25,325 bases of DNA. Source: Patescibacteria group bacterium (GTDB lineage: Bacteria; Patescibacteriota; Minisyncoccia; Phycocordibacterales; UBA1006). The DNA is taken from the NCBI GenBank assembly GCA_020428615.1, contig JAGQMO010000041.1, positions 1-25,325 on the forward strand, given 5' to 3'. The notes under the pieces were generated by a model that ran no database searches, was not told the origin of the DNA, and saw only the letters and a list, made by a program, of their open reading frames with translations. Below are positions 15,095 to 22,330 of this stretch, piece after piece. A program made the translations under genes and the position numbers. Each line of letters opens with the position of its first letter. Position 1 is the stretch's first letter.

Positions 15095-15668
15095 ATTTGA
15101 GATACTTTTTAATCATTTTTTGCAACGCAGGCACAACATCTCTTTCAAACCACGGATTTTTTTTGAGCCAAATATTATTTCGCGGAGAAGGATGAGGAAC
15201 CGGGAAGTAACCCATTTTTACGTACTCTTTATAAGCTTTAACGGTATTAGTAAGACTATCTTTACATAGATCAGCAAGATAGTACTTTTGTGCATACCAA
15301 CCAATCAATATTTTTAATTTAATATTCGGACATCGGCTAAAAATTTTAGGATGCCAGAGCGAAGCAAAATCTTTTCGAGGTGGAAGATGACCTGATTTTC
15401 CTTTGCCAGGAAAATAAAAATCCATCGGAACTAAAGCAATTTTTTTAGATGAATAAAATTCATCTTGGGTTAATCCAACCCAACGTAAGAGAACCTGACC
15501 ACTCGCATCGCTCCAAGAGGTTAAGGTTTTTTGACTCTCAACACCAGGAGCTTGACCTATGAATACTATCCTTGATTCTCTGTGTGCAGTAAATATAGGC
15601 GTATGTCCTTTTTGAGTATGGTGCTTGTTTGATGGGTGGTTTATGATTTCTTGAATAATATCTTTCAT
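15093..15668 (-). CDS. uracil-DNA glycosylase superfamily protein
   Basis: 191 aa. The UDG superfamily removes uracil or other damaged bases from DNA to start base-excision repair. Seen: motif 1 VFIGQAPGVE at about 33-42; GHLPPRKDFASLWHPK near 93-108; LKILIGWYAQKYYL near 118-131; and motif 2 HPSPRNNIWLKKNPWFE near 158-174, where the HPSPRN stretch is the DNA-intercalating loop. Family I's catalytic GQDPYH is replaced by GQAPG, which puts it among the family-4/5-like or uncharacterised UDG-fold proteins, so exact substrate is uncertain. No 4Fe-4S cysteine set is seen (only two Cys). It starts 8 nt after the comM stop and has no own promoter box, so it is co-transcribed with comM. Confidence 0.85.
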   Translation of the reverse strand: MKDIIQEIINHPSNKHHTQKGHTPIFTAHRESRIVFIGQAPGVESQKTLTSWSDASGQVLLRWVGLTQDEFYSSKKIALVPMDFYFPGKGKSGHLPPRKDFASLWHPKIFSRCPNIKLKILIGWYAQKYYLADLCKDSLTNTVKAYKEYVKMGYFPVPHPSPRNNIWLKKNPWFERDVVPALQKMIKKYLK

Positions 15669-15676
15669 GAATTGTT

Positions 15677-17206
15677 TTACTGAATCTGCGGACGATATTG
15701 CAGTGCCTCTAAAACGTGCTCTTCCTGAATATCATCAGACTGTTCGAGGTCTGCAATCGTGCGAGCGAGTTTTATAACGCGGTGATACGCACGCGGGGAG
15801 AGTTGCATACGCTTAGCGCTTTGTTGCAACAACCTTACAACAGAATCCGAAAGGTTAATTCCCTGAATATCCCGAGAAGAGAGTGTGTTATTCAAAGTAT
15901 TCTTTCCCTGACGTTGATATTGCTTCTCTCGAGCCATGCGTACGCGCGCGCGAATATCTTCTGAAGATTCAGCAGATTGATCATTTGTTCTCGTTAATTG
16001 CTCATATTCAATATGTTCAACAGGAAGCCAAATATCAATGCGATCAATAATGGGACCTGATACTTTTTTCTTGTACCGAGCAATATCATGTGCCGAACAC
16101 ACACATCGGCCATGTTCTGTTCCGTAAAAACCGCACGGGCATGGATTCATTGCTGCAATTAAAATAAAATCAGCAGGAAAATTTACTGTTCCTTTGGCTC
16201 GAGAAACAGTCACAACCCTGTCTTCAAGCGGTTGCCTCAAACTCTCGAGCACCTTTTTATCAAATTCGGGAAATTCATCAAGAAACAAAATTCCTCGATG
16301 CGCCAATGTTATTTCGCCAGGACGAGGGTTCGTACCTCCACCAACCACCGCAACATAGCTCGAGGTATGGTGAGGCGTACGGATGGGCGGCTCTCTCATC
16401 ACATCGAGCGAGTGTAGATTTCCTGCAATACTGTGAATGCCAGTCACCTCAAGCATATGTTCGGAATCGAGGGGAGGAAGAATTGATGCGAACGCTCGAG
16501 CCAACATCGTTTTTCCAGTGCCGGGAGGCCCAAACATACATACGTTGTGACCCCCTGCGGCTGCAATCTCAAGGCCACGCTTTGCAACAAGCTGACCTCG
16601 TACATCAGAAAAATCAGTAACATAGTGGAGTGTTCGAAAAGTAATATCGGTCGCTGGTTGAGGAACGATGCATTGCGATTGTTCGTTTTTTTGGTCAATA
16701 TGAGTGATCACTTCATTCAAAGTTCGTGCAGGATAAATAGTAATATCAGACACAAGTGCTGCTTCTTCCCTGTTTGCATAAGGAATAAACACTTCAGCAA
16801 AACCGGCGTCTTTGGCAGCTTGAACAATGGGAAGAATTCCATTGAGTTTTTGCAAACTACCATCAAGCGATAGCTCACCTATAAAGAGTCGCTGTTCAGT
16901 TTGAAAATCAATTTCATCTGCAGCAAGCAAATAGCCAAGTGCAATAGCCAAATCATAATATGCGCCTTCCTTTTTTAACTCTGCCGGAGCAAGCGACACA
17001 ACTAATTTTTCGTTTTTAGATTTTGGTGATGTGTAACCTGAATTTTTGATTGCTGAACCGACCCGATCACGCGCCTCATCAACAGCACGTGATGCCATAC
17101 CGACAATCGAAAAAGAATGGAGTCCACGAGCAATATCAACCTCAACGTGCACAATATGTCCACGCAAGTATTCAGGTTGCGCTGCATATACTTTTGCGAA
17201 TTTCAT
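15677..17206 (-). CDS. comM: ComM/YifB-type Mg-chelatase-like AAA+ ATPase
   Basis: 509 aa from ATG at 17206 (MKFAKVYAAQPEYLRGHIV). Nine more codons are open upstream, but the -10 box lies there. ComM is a hexameric branch-migration helicase that widens recombination joints during natural transformation. The N-terminal Lon-protease-like domain is at about 1-165 (VDIARGLHSFSIVGMASRAV). The AAA+ core has Walker A FGPPGTGKTMLAR near 230, Walker B GILFLDEFPEF near 302 and sensor I AAMNPCPCGFYG near 350. The C-terminal Mg-chelatase lid has SPRAYHRVIKLARTIADLE near 475. The four Cys in NPCPCG and RCVCS may bind zinc, as is usual for this family. Length is normal. It is followed by the UDG-family gene, an apparent DNA-processing pair. 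Confidence 0.93.
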   Translation of the reverse strand: MKFAKVYAAQPEYLRGHIVHVEVDIARGLHSFSIVGMASRAVDEARDRVGSAIKNSGYTSPKSKNEKLVVSLAPAELKKEGAYYDLAIALGYLLAADEIDFQTEQRLFIGELSLDGSLQKLNGILPIVQAAKDAGFAEVFIPYANREEAALVSDITIYPARTLNEVITHIDQKNEQSQCIVPQPATDITFRTLHYVTDFSDVRGQLVAKRGLEIAAAGGHNVCMFGPPGTGKTMLARAFASILPPLDSEHMLEVTGIHSIAGNLHSLDVMREPPIRTPHHTSSYVAVVGGGTNPRPGEITLAHRGILFLDEFPEFDKKVLESLRQPLEDRVVTVSRAKGTVNFPADFILIAAMNPCPCGFYGTEHGRCVCSAHDIARYKKKVSGPIIDRIDIWLPVEHIEYEQLTRTNDQSAESSEDIRARVRMAREKQYQRQGKNTLNNTLSSRDIQGINLSDSVVRLLQQSAKRMQLSPRAYHRVIKLARTIADLEQSDDIQEEHVLEALQYRPQIQ

Positions 17207-17215
17207 AACGGGCTC

Positions 17216-17221
17216 AGTATA
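17216..17221 (-). promoter_or_regulatory. -10 box TATACT before comM
   Basis: TATACT on the minus strand, 9 nt (GAGCCCGTT) before the comM ATG at 17206. It is joined directly to the terminator T-tract of the upstream gene as TTTTTTTGTTATACT, the same 15-mer as at 6637. Confidence 0.65.
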
Positions 17222-17223
17222 AC

Positions 17224-17246
17224 AAAAAAACACCTGGAAAGATGTT
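17224..17246 (-). terminator. terminator of the DksA/TraR-family gene
   Basis: On the minus strand AACATCT-TTCC-AGGTGTT (one T-G pair) is followed by a further five T. It begins 5 nt after the stop at 17251 and runs into the comM -10 box. Confidence 0.7.
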
Positions 17247-17250
17247 TAGT

Positions 17251-17601
17251 TTAGTGTGAGTGATCAACACAGGTTGTTGCTGCTGGATAAGCTTTCAATC
17301 GTTTTTCTGGAATCTTTTCCCCTCCAATGTCGCATACTCCGTACGTTCCGTTATCCATTGCTGCGAGCGCTTTTACAATTTGAGCGTGTTGAGTTTCAAG
17401 AACGTTTAAACGAGCAATCTTCTCTTCAAAATCTTCAGCAACATCAGCATTATCAACAGGGTCAGCGTGATTTCCATCTCCTTCATCAGGGATGACCATC
17501 CATCCGCCATCAGCACTTCTTCGCCCGAGAACATTCAGCTCATTCTCGAGTTTCTGTCGTGCATCTTCGAGCAGTACTCGTTGTTTTTCGATATTAATCA
17601 T
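17251..17601 (-). CDS. TraR/DksA family protein with a degenerate zinc finger
   Basis: 116 aa. DksA-type proteins enter the RNA polymerase secondary channel through a coiled-coil tip and tune initiation, often with ppGpp. Residues 1-30 and 58-82 form the two helical arms, with an acidic DEGDGNHADPVDNADV tip between them. The C-terminal finger keeps the family frame YGVC..GGEKIPEKRLKAYPAATTC, but only C90 and C111 remain of the four Cys. The second is Gly (G93) and the fourth is His (H114), with another His at the end. Zinc binding is therefore doubtful or uses His. This erosion is, from memory, frequent in Patescibacteria homologues. It has its own leaderless-type promoter and terminator. Confidence 0.85.
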   Translation of the reverse strand: MINIEKQRVLLEDARQKLENELNVLGRRSADGGWMVIPDEGDGNHADPVDNADVAEDFEEKIARLNVLETQHAQIVKALAAMDNGTYGVCDIGGEKIPEKRLKAYPAATTCVDHSH

Positions 17602-17610
17602 ACGGGTCTA

Positions 17611-17616
17611 AGTATA
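17611..17616 (-). promoter_or_regulatory. -10 box TATACT before the DksA/TraR gene
   Basis: TATACT on the minus strand, 9 nt (TAGACCCGT) before the ATG at 17601. The 9-nt spacer resembles the comM spacer GAGCCCGTT. Confidence 0.65.
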
Positions 17617-17638
17617 TAGAAAAGCAGTATCTTGGCAA

Positions 17639-17663
17639 ACAAAAAAAACGAAAGGTATTCGTT
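17639..17663 (-). terminator. terminator of the 1106-aa protein gene
   Basis: On the minus strand AACGAA-TACCT-TTCGTT is followed by six or more T. It lies 5 nt past the stop at 17669. Confidence 0.8.
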
Positions 17664-17668
17664 CTCTG

Positions 17669-20600
17669 TTATGCATCAAAAATATCATCGAGTGCTCGTC
17701 TCCTAATGACCTCATTGATTACAATCTGATCTCTCGCAATTAAAATTGTTTGCTCATCGAGGAACATATACATCAAGACAATGTCTCCTTCATTGAGACT
17801 ATCCGCATCTGCAGTATTAACGGTAAAATCAATAACACCTGGCCCATAAATGAGTTCAAAAACTCCGATACCTTCGAGGAAACCTTGCTCATTAAGAATA
17901 AATCCTGATCCAAGAAGACTCTCGTTTCGAATAATATCGTTGAACGCATCGAGTGTTTCAAGAGATACCTGACAGGTCACATCATCAGCAACCTCAAGTC
18001 CCTGATCTTCTTGGAAAGATTGGAGCGCTGAACACATGGTTTCATCAAAGAGTCCGTTGATTCCCTGAATGTCGTATCCCTCGGTATACAGCAATATCTG
18101 AATGACTTGCACTTCATCGCTGTAGGTTCCAATACCAATGACGTGTGTTTCGTCTGTATCAAAGTAATCATTAATAACAGCCGTTTCACCGAAAATAGTA
18201 TCGTGTTCCTCAACGATATTAAGAAGGAGTGCAAGGGTCGCCTCGTCAAGAATGCCGGTAACTTCAAGTCCATTTGCAATTTGAAGTTGTGATACTGCAT
18301 CTTGCGTAACCACGTCTACAATTCCGGTAACTGATTGAATATCCATGAGTCCAATAACCGCGAGTGTTTGTTGAATCGGGAGTACCTCTTCACCAGAATA
18401 TCCGGCATACAAGGTAACACCTTGAGGAATGAGTTCTCCACTCACCCAAACAGTATCAGAAACACCGAGAATACATTGCAGAATATCAATAATTGATCGA
18501 ATTTTACCGTAAAACGTTGGTGTTCCATCAGGACGTGTATTAGGAATAACGATTGTTTGATCAATTTTGTTGAGAATGATCTCAAGTGTTTGCAATCCTG
18601 CAGCCGCCTCCTGAGTAAGAGGAATATCAAGAACATCAAGGAAAGCAATCTGTTCGAGGAAGTACGCAACTTCACGTATATGTTGAGCATCGGTACTCGA
18701 TAACCCAAGAAGTTGTGCTGTGTCTGCTACAAGTTTCAATTGAAATGATGCTTGTAACAATTTTTCTCTTGCGTCATCAGTACCGAGTTCTATAAGAGAA
18801 CACTGGTTCGAAGTATAATCAGTAACATTACAATTTGGATCTTGTGGATCACAGTAATAGTCAATCGTATCTGTAAACGTACAGGTTGGATCATTAATTG
18901 GATCACAATGAGTATTAGGGTTATTAGGATTGATGCCAAAATCTCCATTTGGATCAAAACAGAGTTTTGGTTCACCTGCTGGAATACTTGGCCCTGCGGG
19001 GTCATAGACTTGATTATCCTGACTGATACACAACTGTGTGTTTCTGTCTTGGGGAGCAAGACAGGTTATGTAACTAGGATCATTTGGGTTTGTATCATGT
19101 GCACCTGTTGGGGCATAGTTCGGGATATACTGTCCTTGTTTATTGAAACACAAAACTGCATTGTTTATATTTTGCAATGCAAGTAAATCATAGAACTGGT
19201 AACACGAGAGGTTTGGACCAGTATAATCAGAACTAGAATGAAGAGGATCTCCCGGCAAATAGACTTGACCATACTCAACAGCATCACGACAGACAACGCC
19301 AGGCTCTCCTGCAGCATCTACTCCTACATCAACATTATTAAGAAAACAACTGTAACGATAGCAACGATATGATTCAAAACAGTACTTCTCGAGAGAACTT
19401 GTGTTTTGTTGTTGCGCAATCGTTAACCGAATTCCTGTTTGTCGATCAAAACAAATAGGTTCGATTTGGATATCTTGAATCTCTATGTTCCCCGAAATCA
19501 CGGTTTCCCCATCTATAAAATCATCATCATTGAAACTCGTACCATTTAATGCATTTCCTCCTTGTGCAGGATTACCGTGGGTTTCCTGCGCATAGGCTTT
19601 GGTCTTCAATACACGGTCCCAAAAACCGAGATTATCTGTATCTTCAAAATCAGTTTCACCGTTAATATCCTGGTTTGTTTCAATGCCCGATGAGCTATCA
19701 TTGGTATTTTCGGGGGCAAATGAATCCTCAAGAGGAGGAATACCGAGAAAATCAAGCAACCCTTTGCGATCAACGTCACGTGGTAAATAGCGAGCAATGC
19801 GTACGTTTTTATTTTCAATGAGATCGTCCTCAAATCCTTCTTCTAAAAGACTGCGATCAGTTGCCTCAGGTGGAAGATCAAGATATGTTGCCAAATCATC
19901 AATCATGGTTGGCTCCCACTCCATCATTCCTTGGAGTGCTCGATCGTATGAGAGCGCTTTCATGATAATGAATGGATAGTTTTTGTCGCTTTTGTACACT
20001 CCATGAGTAAACGTATTCTCAATATTGTCATACAAGAGCACTGGTGTTTGATTGTTGGTTTTGTCAAAAATATCTTTTACACCAAGTCTACGTAAATTGC
20101 CGAGTCCGTCATCTTCAACATAGTAAATCTGATTGATGCTGTCTTCTGGGATTTTCATTTCAATAACATCTCGAATCGCCTGTTTGATACGTGACGATTC
20201 AATACCAGTTACATTAATTCCAGTATCAAGATCAGAACGCACGAGTGAAGATACACGTTCTTCAGTAATGAACTCAACCTTATTTTTCTTCCCAAAGAGA
20301 CTGGTAATAATGGCAATAGAAAGTACCAAGAGCACAGCGGCTCCGGCAATAAAAGCGATATTTCGTTTTGATGTCGGGGAGAGTATTTTGCGTTCACTCT
20401 CTTCAAATCGAGACTTCCGAATTAGTTCAGACATCGTAGCTGGTTCGTTTGAGTTCATCGCCCGAGAGAGGTCGGAATAGTACGTATGTTCAACACCTTT
20501 ATTAGTTTGTTGGGATGGTTGTTCTTCTGCAGTATTTTGATTTTCAGCAGTGCGATCTGTATTCATACCCGATTCAATATCTTGCTTGAGTGATGCAATG

Positions 20601-20989
20601 AGGTCTTCTTGATTGAGAGAGGTTGTTGATTCAGGCGAATGATTGGATTGAATAGTTTCAATACTTGGCTCTACAGGATGAGGAGGTGTATGTTGAGGAT
20701 ATGGATCACTTGCTTGCATAGGTGTCTCTTTGGGTGATAGTGTTGGCTCTGCAAGTGAATCATGAACACGAGGGGTATTTTTCCCTACGAGTGTTTGTTC
20801 TATTTCATTTTTTAGTGCATCAATCTCAGTTGCAGGATCATTTTCAGAAACAGCAGGAGAATGATTAGGTTCTTCAGATAAACGAGCATTCATATCAGAA
20901 TCAGGAAGCGGTGATGAATCATATTCACCTGTCGAATCAGATTGGTCATTAGACGGTTTCCATGTAATCTTTTTATTATCAGAATCCAT
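17669..20989 (-). CDS. large envelope protein: cytoplasmic tail, one TM, Cys-repeat region, two PG-binding-like domains
   Basis: 1106 aa. Residues 1-205 are acidic and disordered (S, P, E, N, T). One TM helix lies at about 210-231 between SKR and KKNK. A folded extracytoplasmic domain follows at about 235-410 (EFITEERVSSLVRSDLDTG; IMKALSYDRALQGMMEWEP; DDLATYLDLP), of a kind I recall in other Patescibacteria proteins but cannot name. A polar linker leads to a Cys-rich region at about 510-730 with 15 Cys and several imperfect C..G.Y.P...C units. A helical segment comes next, then two peptidoglycan_binding_1-like domains at about 863-922 and 955-1020 (VLPIQQTLAVIGL; VQVIQILLYTEGY). A beta-rich tail ends the protein. 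It probably links the membrane to the wall or surface layer. No enzymatic motif seen. Confidence 0.85.
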   Translation of the reverse strand: MDSDNKKITWKPSNDQSDSTGEYDSSPLPDSDMNARLSEEPNHSPAVSENDPATEIDALKNEIEQTLVGKNTPRVHDSLAEPTLSPKETPMQASDPYPQHTPPHPVEPSIETIQSNHSPESTTSLNQEDLIASLKQDIESGMNTDRTAENQNTAEEQPSQQTNKGVEHTYYSDLSRAMNSNEPATMSELIRKSRFEESERKILSPTSKRNIAFIAGAAVLLVLSIAIITSLFGKKNKVEFITEERVSSLVRSDLDTGINVTGIESSRIKQAIRDVIEMKIPEDSINQIYYVEDDGLGNLRRLGVKDIFDKTNNQTPVLLYDNIENTFTHGVYKSDKNYPFIIMKALSYDRALQGMMEWEPTMIDDLATYLDLPPEATDRSLLEEGFEDDLIENKNVRIARYLPRDVDRKGLLDFLGIPPLEDSFAPENTNDSSSGIETNQDINGETDFEDTDNLGFWDRVLKTKAYAQETHGNPAQGGNALNGTSFNDDDFIDGETVISGNIEIQDIQIEPICFDRQTGIRLTIAQQQNTSSLEKYCFESYRCYRYSCFLNNVDVGVDAAGEPGVVCRDAVEYGQVYLPGDPLHSSSDYTGPNLSCYQFYDLLALQNINNAVLCFNKQGQYIPNYAPTGAHDTNPNDPSYITCLAPQDRNTQLCISQDNQVYDPAGPSIPAGEPKLCFDPNGDFGINPNNPNTHCDPINDPTCTFTDTIDYYCDPQDPNCNVTDYTSNQCSLIELGTDDAREKLLQASFQLKLVADTAQLLGLSSTDAQHIREVAYFLEQIAFLDVLDIPLTQEAAAGLQTLEIILNKIDQTIVIPNTRPDGTPTFYGKIRSIIDILQCILGVSDTVWVSGELIPQGVTLYAGYSGEEVLPIQQTLAVIGLMDIQSVTGIVDVVTQDAVSQLQIANGLEVTGILDEATLALLLNIVEEHDTIFGETAVINDYFDTDETHVIGIGTYSDEVQVIQILLYTEGYDIQGINGLFDETMCSALQSFQEDQGLEVADDVTCQVSLETLDAFNDIIRNESLLGSGFILNEQGFLEGIGVFELIYGPGVIDFTVNTADADSLNEGDIVLMYMFLDEQTILIARDQIVINEVIRRRALDDIFDA

Positions 20990-20997
20990 ATGTATGT

Positions 20998-21003
20998 ATT
21001 GTA
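20998..21003 (-). promoter_or_regulatory. -10 box TACAAT before the 1106-aa gene
   Basis: TACAATACATACATATG on the minus strand: the box is 8 nt from the ATG at 20989. It is nearly identical to the start region of the 786-aa gene (13835-13840). Confidence 0.65.
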
Positions 21004-21027
21004 TCTTGAAGGGGATCTAAAAACAAT

Positions 21028-21056
21028 GAAAAAATAACCATCAATCGATGATTATT
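21028..21056 (-). terminator. terminator of rpsO
   Basis: On the minus strand AATAATCATC-GATT-GATGGTTATT (one G-U pair) is followed by TTTTCATTGTTTTT. The rpsO stop (21052-21054) is inside the stem. Confidence 0.82.
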
Positions 21057-21318
21057 TTTTCAATCCAAGCTTTTGAACCAATGCCTGGTATCCTTCGAAA
21101 TCTTTGTTTTTAAAATTACGAAGGAGTTTGCGCCGCGTATCAACCATTTTGATCAAACCGCGCCGCGAGTGGATATCTTTTTTGTGGACCTTGAGGTGTT
21201 CCGTCAGTTCCGCAATCCGCTCAGTCAAAAGTGCAATTTGCACCTGAGGAGAACCGGTGTCGGAATCGTGAGTTTGTACACCTACGATAACGTCCTTTTT
21301 CTTCTTTGTTGTTAACAT
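21052..21318 (-). CDS. rpsO: 30S ribosomal protein S15
   Basis: 88 aa from ATG at 21318 (MLTTKKKKDVIVGVQTHDSDTGSP), the normal S15 length. Fourteen more codons are open upstream but lack family similarity. S15 binds the 16S rRNA three-way junction of helices 20-22 and nucleates platform assembly. Conserved segments: HDSDTGSPQVQIALLTERI near 17-35, HLKVHKKDIHSRRGL near 41-55, and RRKLLRNFK near 62-70. The His-Lys-Asp and Ser-Arg-Arg-Gly residues are the rRNA contacts. It is usually followed by pnp; here pnp is absent and a terminator ends the gene. A stable hairpin with a short T-run lies 45-62 nt upstream of the start. Confidence 0.96.
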   Translation of the reverse strand: MLTTKKKKDVIVGVQTHDSDTGSPQVQIALLTERIAELTEHLKVHKKDIHSRRGLIKMVDTRRKLLRNFKNKDFEGYQALVQKLGLKK

Positions 21319-21356
21319 AACAGGCACACAATAACATACGGATATTTTTTTGCAAA

Positions 21357-21380
21357 TCAAAACCCCTTCAATTGAAGGGG
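21357..21380 (-). terminator. terminator-like hairpin in the rpsO upstream region
   Basis: CCCCTTCAATTGAAGGGG is a perfect palindrome with TTTTGATTTG after it on the minus strand. No minus-strand gene ends here. TATACT (minus strand, 21404-21409) lies 23 nt upstream. The pair could make a short RNA of about 40 nt or act as an attenuator ahead of rpsO. Confidence 0.5.
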
Positions 21381-21516
21381 CTAGTGTGTCTCACAAACAA
21401 TTCAGTATACTAACTGACATATAGAATATACGGCCGATACTTTCTATATCGAGCTCTTCTAGAAACACTTTCAAAGAACTACAGCGTTAATAATAACTTA
21501 TCATTAAAATTTAATA

Positions 21517-21563
21517 TTGACAATTAGGTAAATACTTTTAATGTAAATTGAGAAACCTATAAA
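21517..21563 (+). promoter_or_regulatory. candidate promoter of the 222-aa membrane protein
   Basis: TTGACA at 21517-21522 with TAATGT 16 nt later (21539-21544) is a conventional -35/-10 pair. Alternatively TATAAA at 21558-21563 sits 9 nt before the ATG at 21573, matching the leaderless pattern of the other genes. The sequence does not decide between them. Confidence 0.45.
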
Positions 21564-21572
21564 TTTAAAGCC

Positions 21573-22241
21573 ATGAAAAATTTTTTATACCTCGTGTTTA
21601 AGGTACTGAGAATGCCTATCTTTTTAATACTGCTTGGATTAGCAGGATTCATTGCACCATTTTTTGTACCTAAAACGTCTTTTGTTGTTGGTATAAATTT
21701 CATAATCATTGCTATTTTCTTACTCATCCAATTTTTTACTGATCGATATCTTCCCTGGAGGGGTATGCAAACCGCCTTCTTTGGAATACTAATGCTTGCC
21801 GTTTTCTTTATTTGGGGATACGAAAGTAATGCCTGGGTAATTGTTATGCAAATCATTGGTCTTGGTGGGGCTCTATTCTTTCTCTTAGATGTAGATGAGC
21901 AAATCAAAAACTACAAGCGACTAACATCAAAAAGTTTACAAACTCTCTGTTACGAACCAATCTACAAGAAACTCGCAACATCACGGTGTTCAGTGGATAT
22001 GTATTTTGCAGCACTTGATACAGTATATGAAAACTGCGTTGCATTAGTAGAAGAAAGAGATCAAGAAAGATTGAAAGAAGTCAAAAGAGAAGTTTTGCAA
22101 ACAAAAAAAGAAATGAAGAAGTTGTACAAGTCTTATTTCTTTTTTCCAAAGACAGAAATTCAACTATGGCGAAAGAAACTCAATGATCTCTTAGGAAAAA
22201 ATCCAAAAAGTATAAGAAGGAGAAAAATAGAAGAAGTATAA
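21573..22241 (+). CDS. membrane protein with N-terminal TM helices and a basic cytoplasmic helical tail
   Basis: 222 aa. Four hydrophobic helices lie at about 13-32, 37-54, 66-82 and 87-104, the first two after a basic N-terminus (KNFLYLVFKVLR). From residue 105 the protein is soluble and helical, very rich in Lys, Arg and Glu (ERDQERLKEVKREVLQTKKEMKKLY), ending in SIRRRKIEEV. The positive tail should lie in the cytoplasm and could contact nucleic acid or another protein. No family recognised. It is a single-gene unit with its own candidate promoter and a strong terminator, divergent from rpsO and upstream of the recombinase. Confidence 0.78.
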   Translation: MKNFLYLVFKVLRMPIFLILLGLAGFIAPFFVPKTSFVVGINFIIIAIFLLIQFFTDRYLPWRGMQTAFFGILMLAVFFIWGYESNAWVIVMQIIGLGGALFFLLDVDEQIKNYKRLTSKSLQTLCYEPIYKKLATSRCSVDMYFAALDTVYENCVALVEERDQERLKEVKREVLQTKKEMKKLYKSYFFFPKTEIQLWRKKLNDLLGKNPKSIRRRKIEEV

Positions 22242-22245
22242 TAGA

Positions 22246-22288
22246 TAAACCCCCTACTGAAACAGAGTAGGGGGGTTTATTATTTTTC
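22246..22288 (+). terminator. terminator of the 222-aa membrane protein gene
   Basis: TAAACCCCCTACT and AGTAGGGGGGTTTA form a 13-bp stem with one bulged G around a GAAACAG loop. TTATTTTT follows. It starts 5 nt after the stop. Confidence 0.9.
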
Positions 22289-22317
22289 TTAAAATAATGT
22301 CGTAAAATAATTTCCTG

Positions 22318-22323
22318 TATAAT
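22318..22323 (+). promoter_or_regulatory. -10 box TATAAT, leaderless start of the recombinase
   Basis: TATAAT is 7 nt (AGATGGT) from the ATG at 22331, preceded by TG. It predicts a transcript that begins at the start codon. No clear -35. Confidence 0.72.
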
Positions 22324-22330
22324 AGATGGT

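Larger units (their letters stand above)
21319..21572. other. 254-nt intergenic region between rpsO and a divergent membrane-protein gene
   Basis: The longest gene-free stretch in the window. It holds an 18-nt palindrome (21363-21380), an AGTATACT motif at 21404-21411 that reads as TATACT on both strands, a weak TTTCTA/TAGAAA dyad (21441-21465), and TTGACA at 21517-21522. No tRNA, convincing ORF or known riboswitch was seen. Confidence 0.6.

Noticed and set aside
21319..21572. tRNA or structured RNA gene in the longest gap
   Set aside because: No GTTC-A T-loop signature, no acceptor-stem pairing and no CCA-type end found on either strand.
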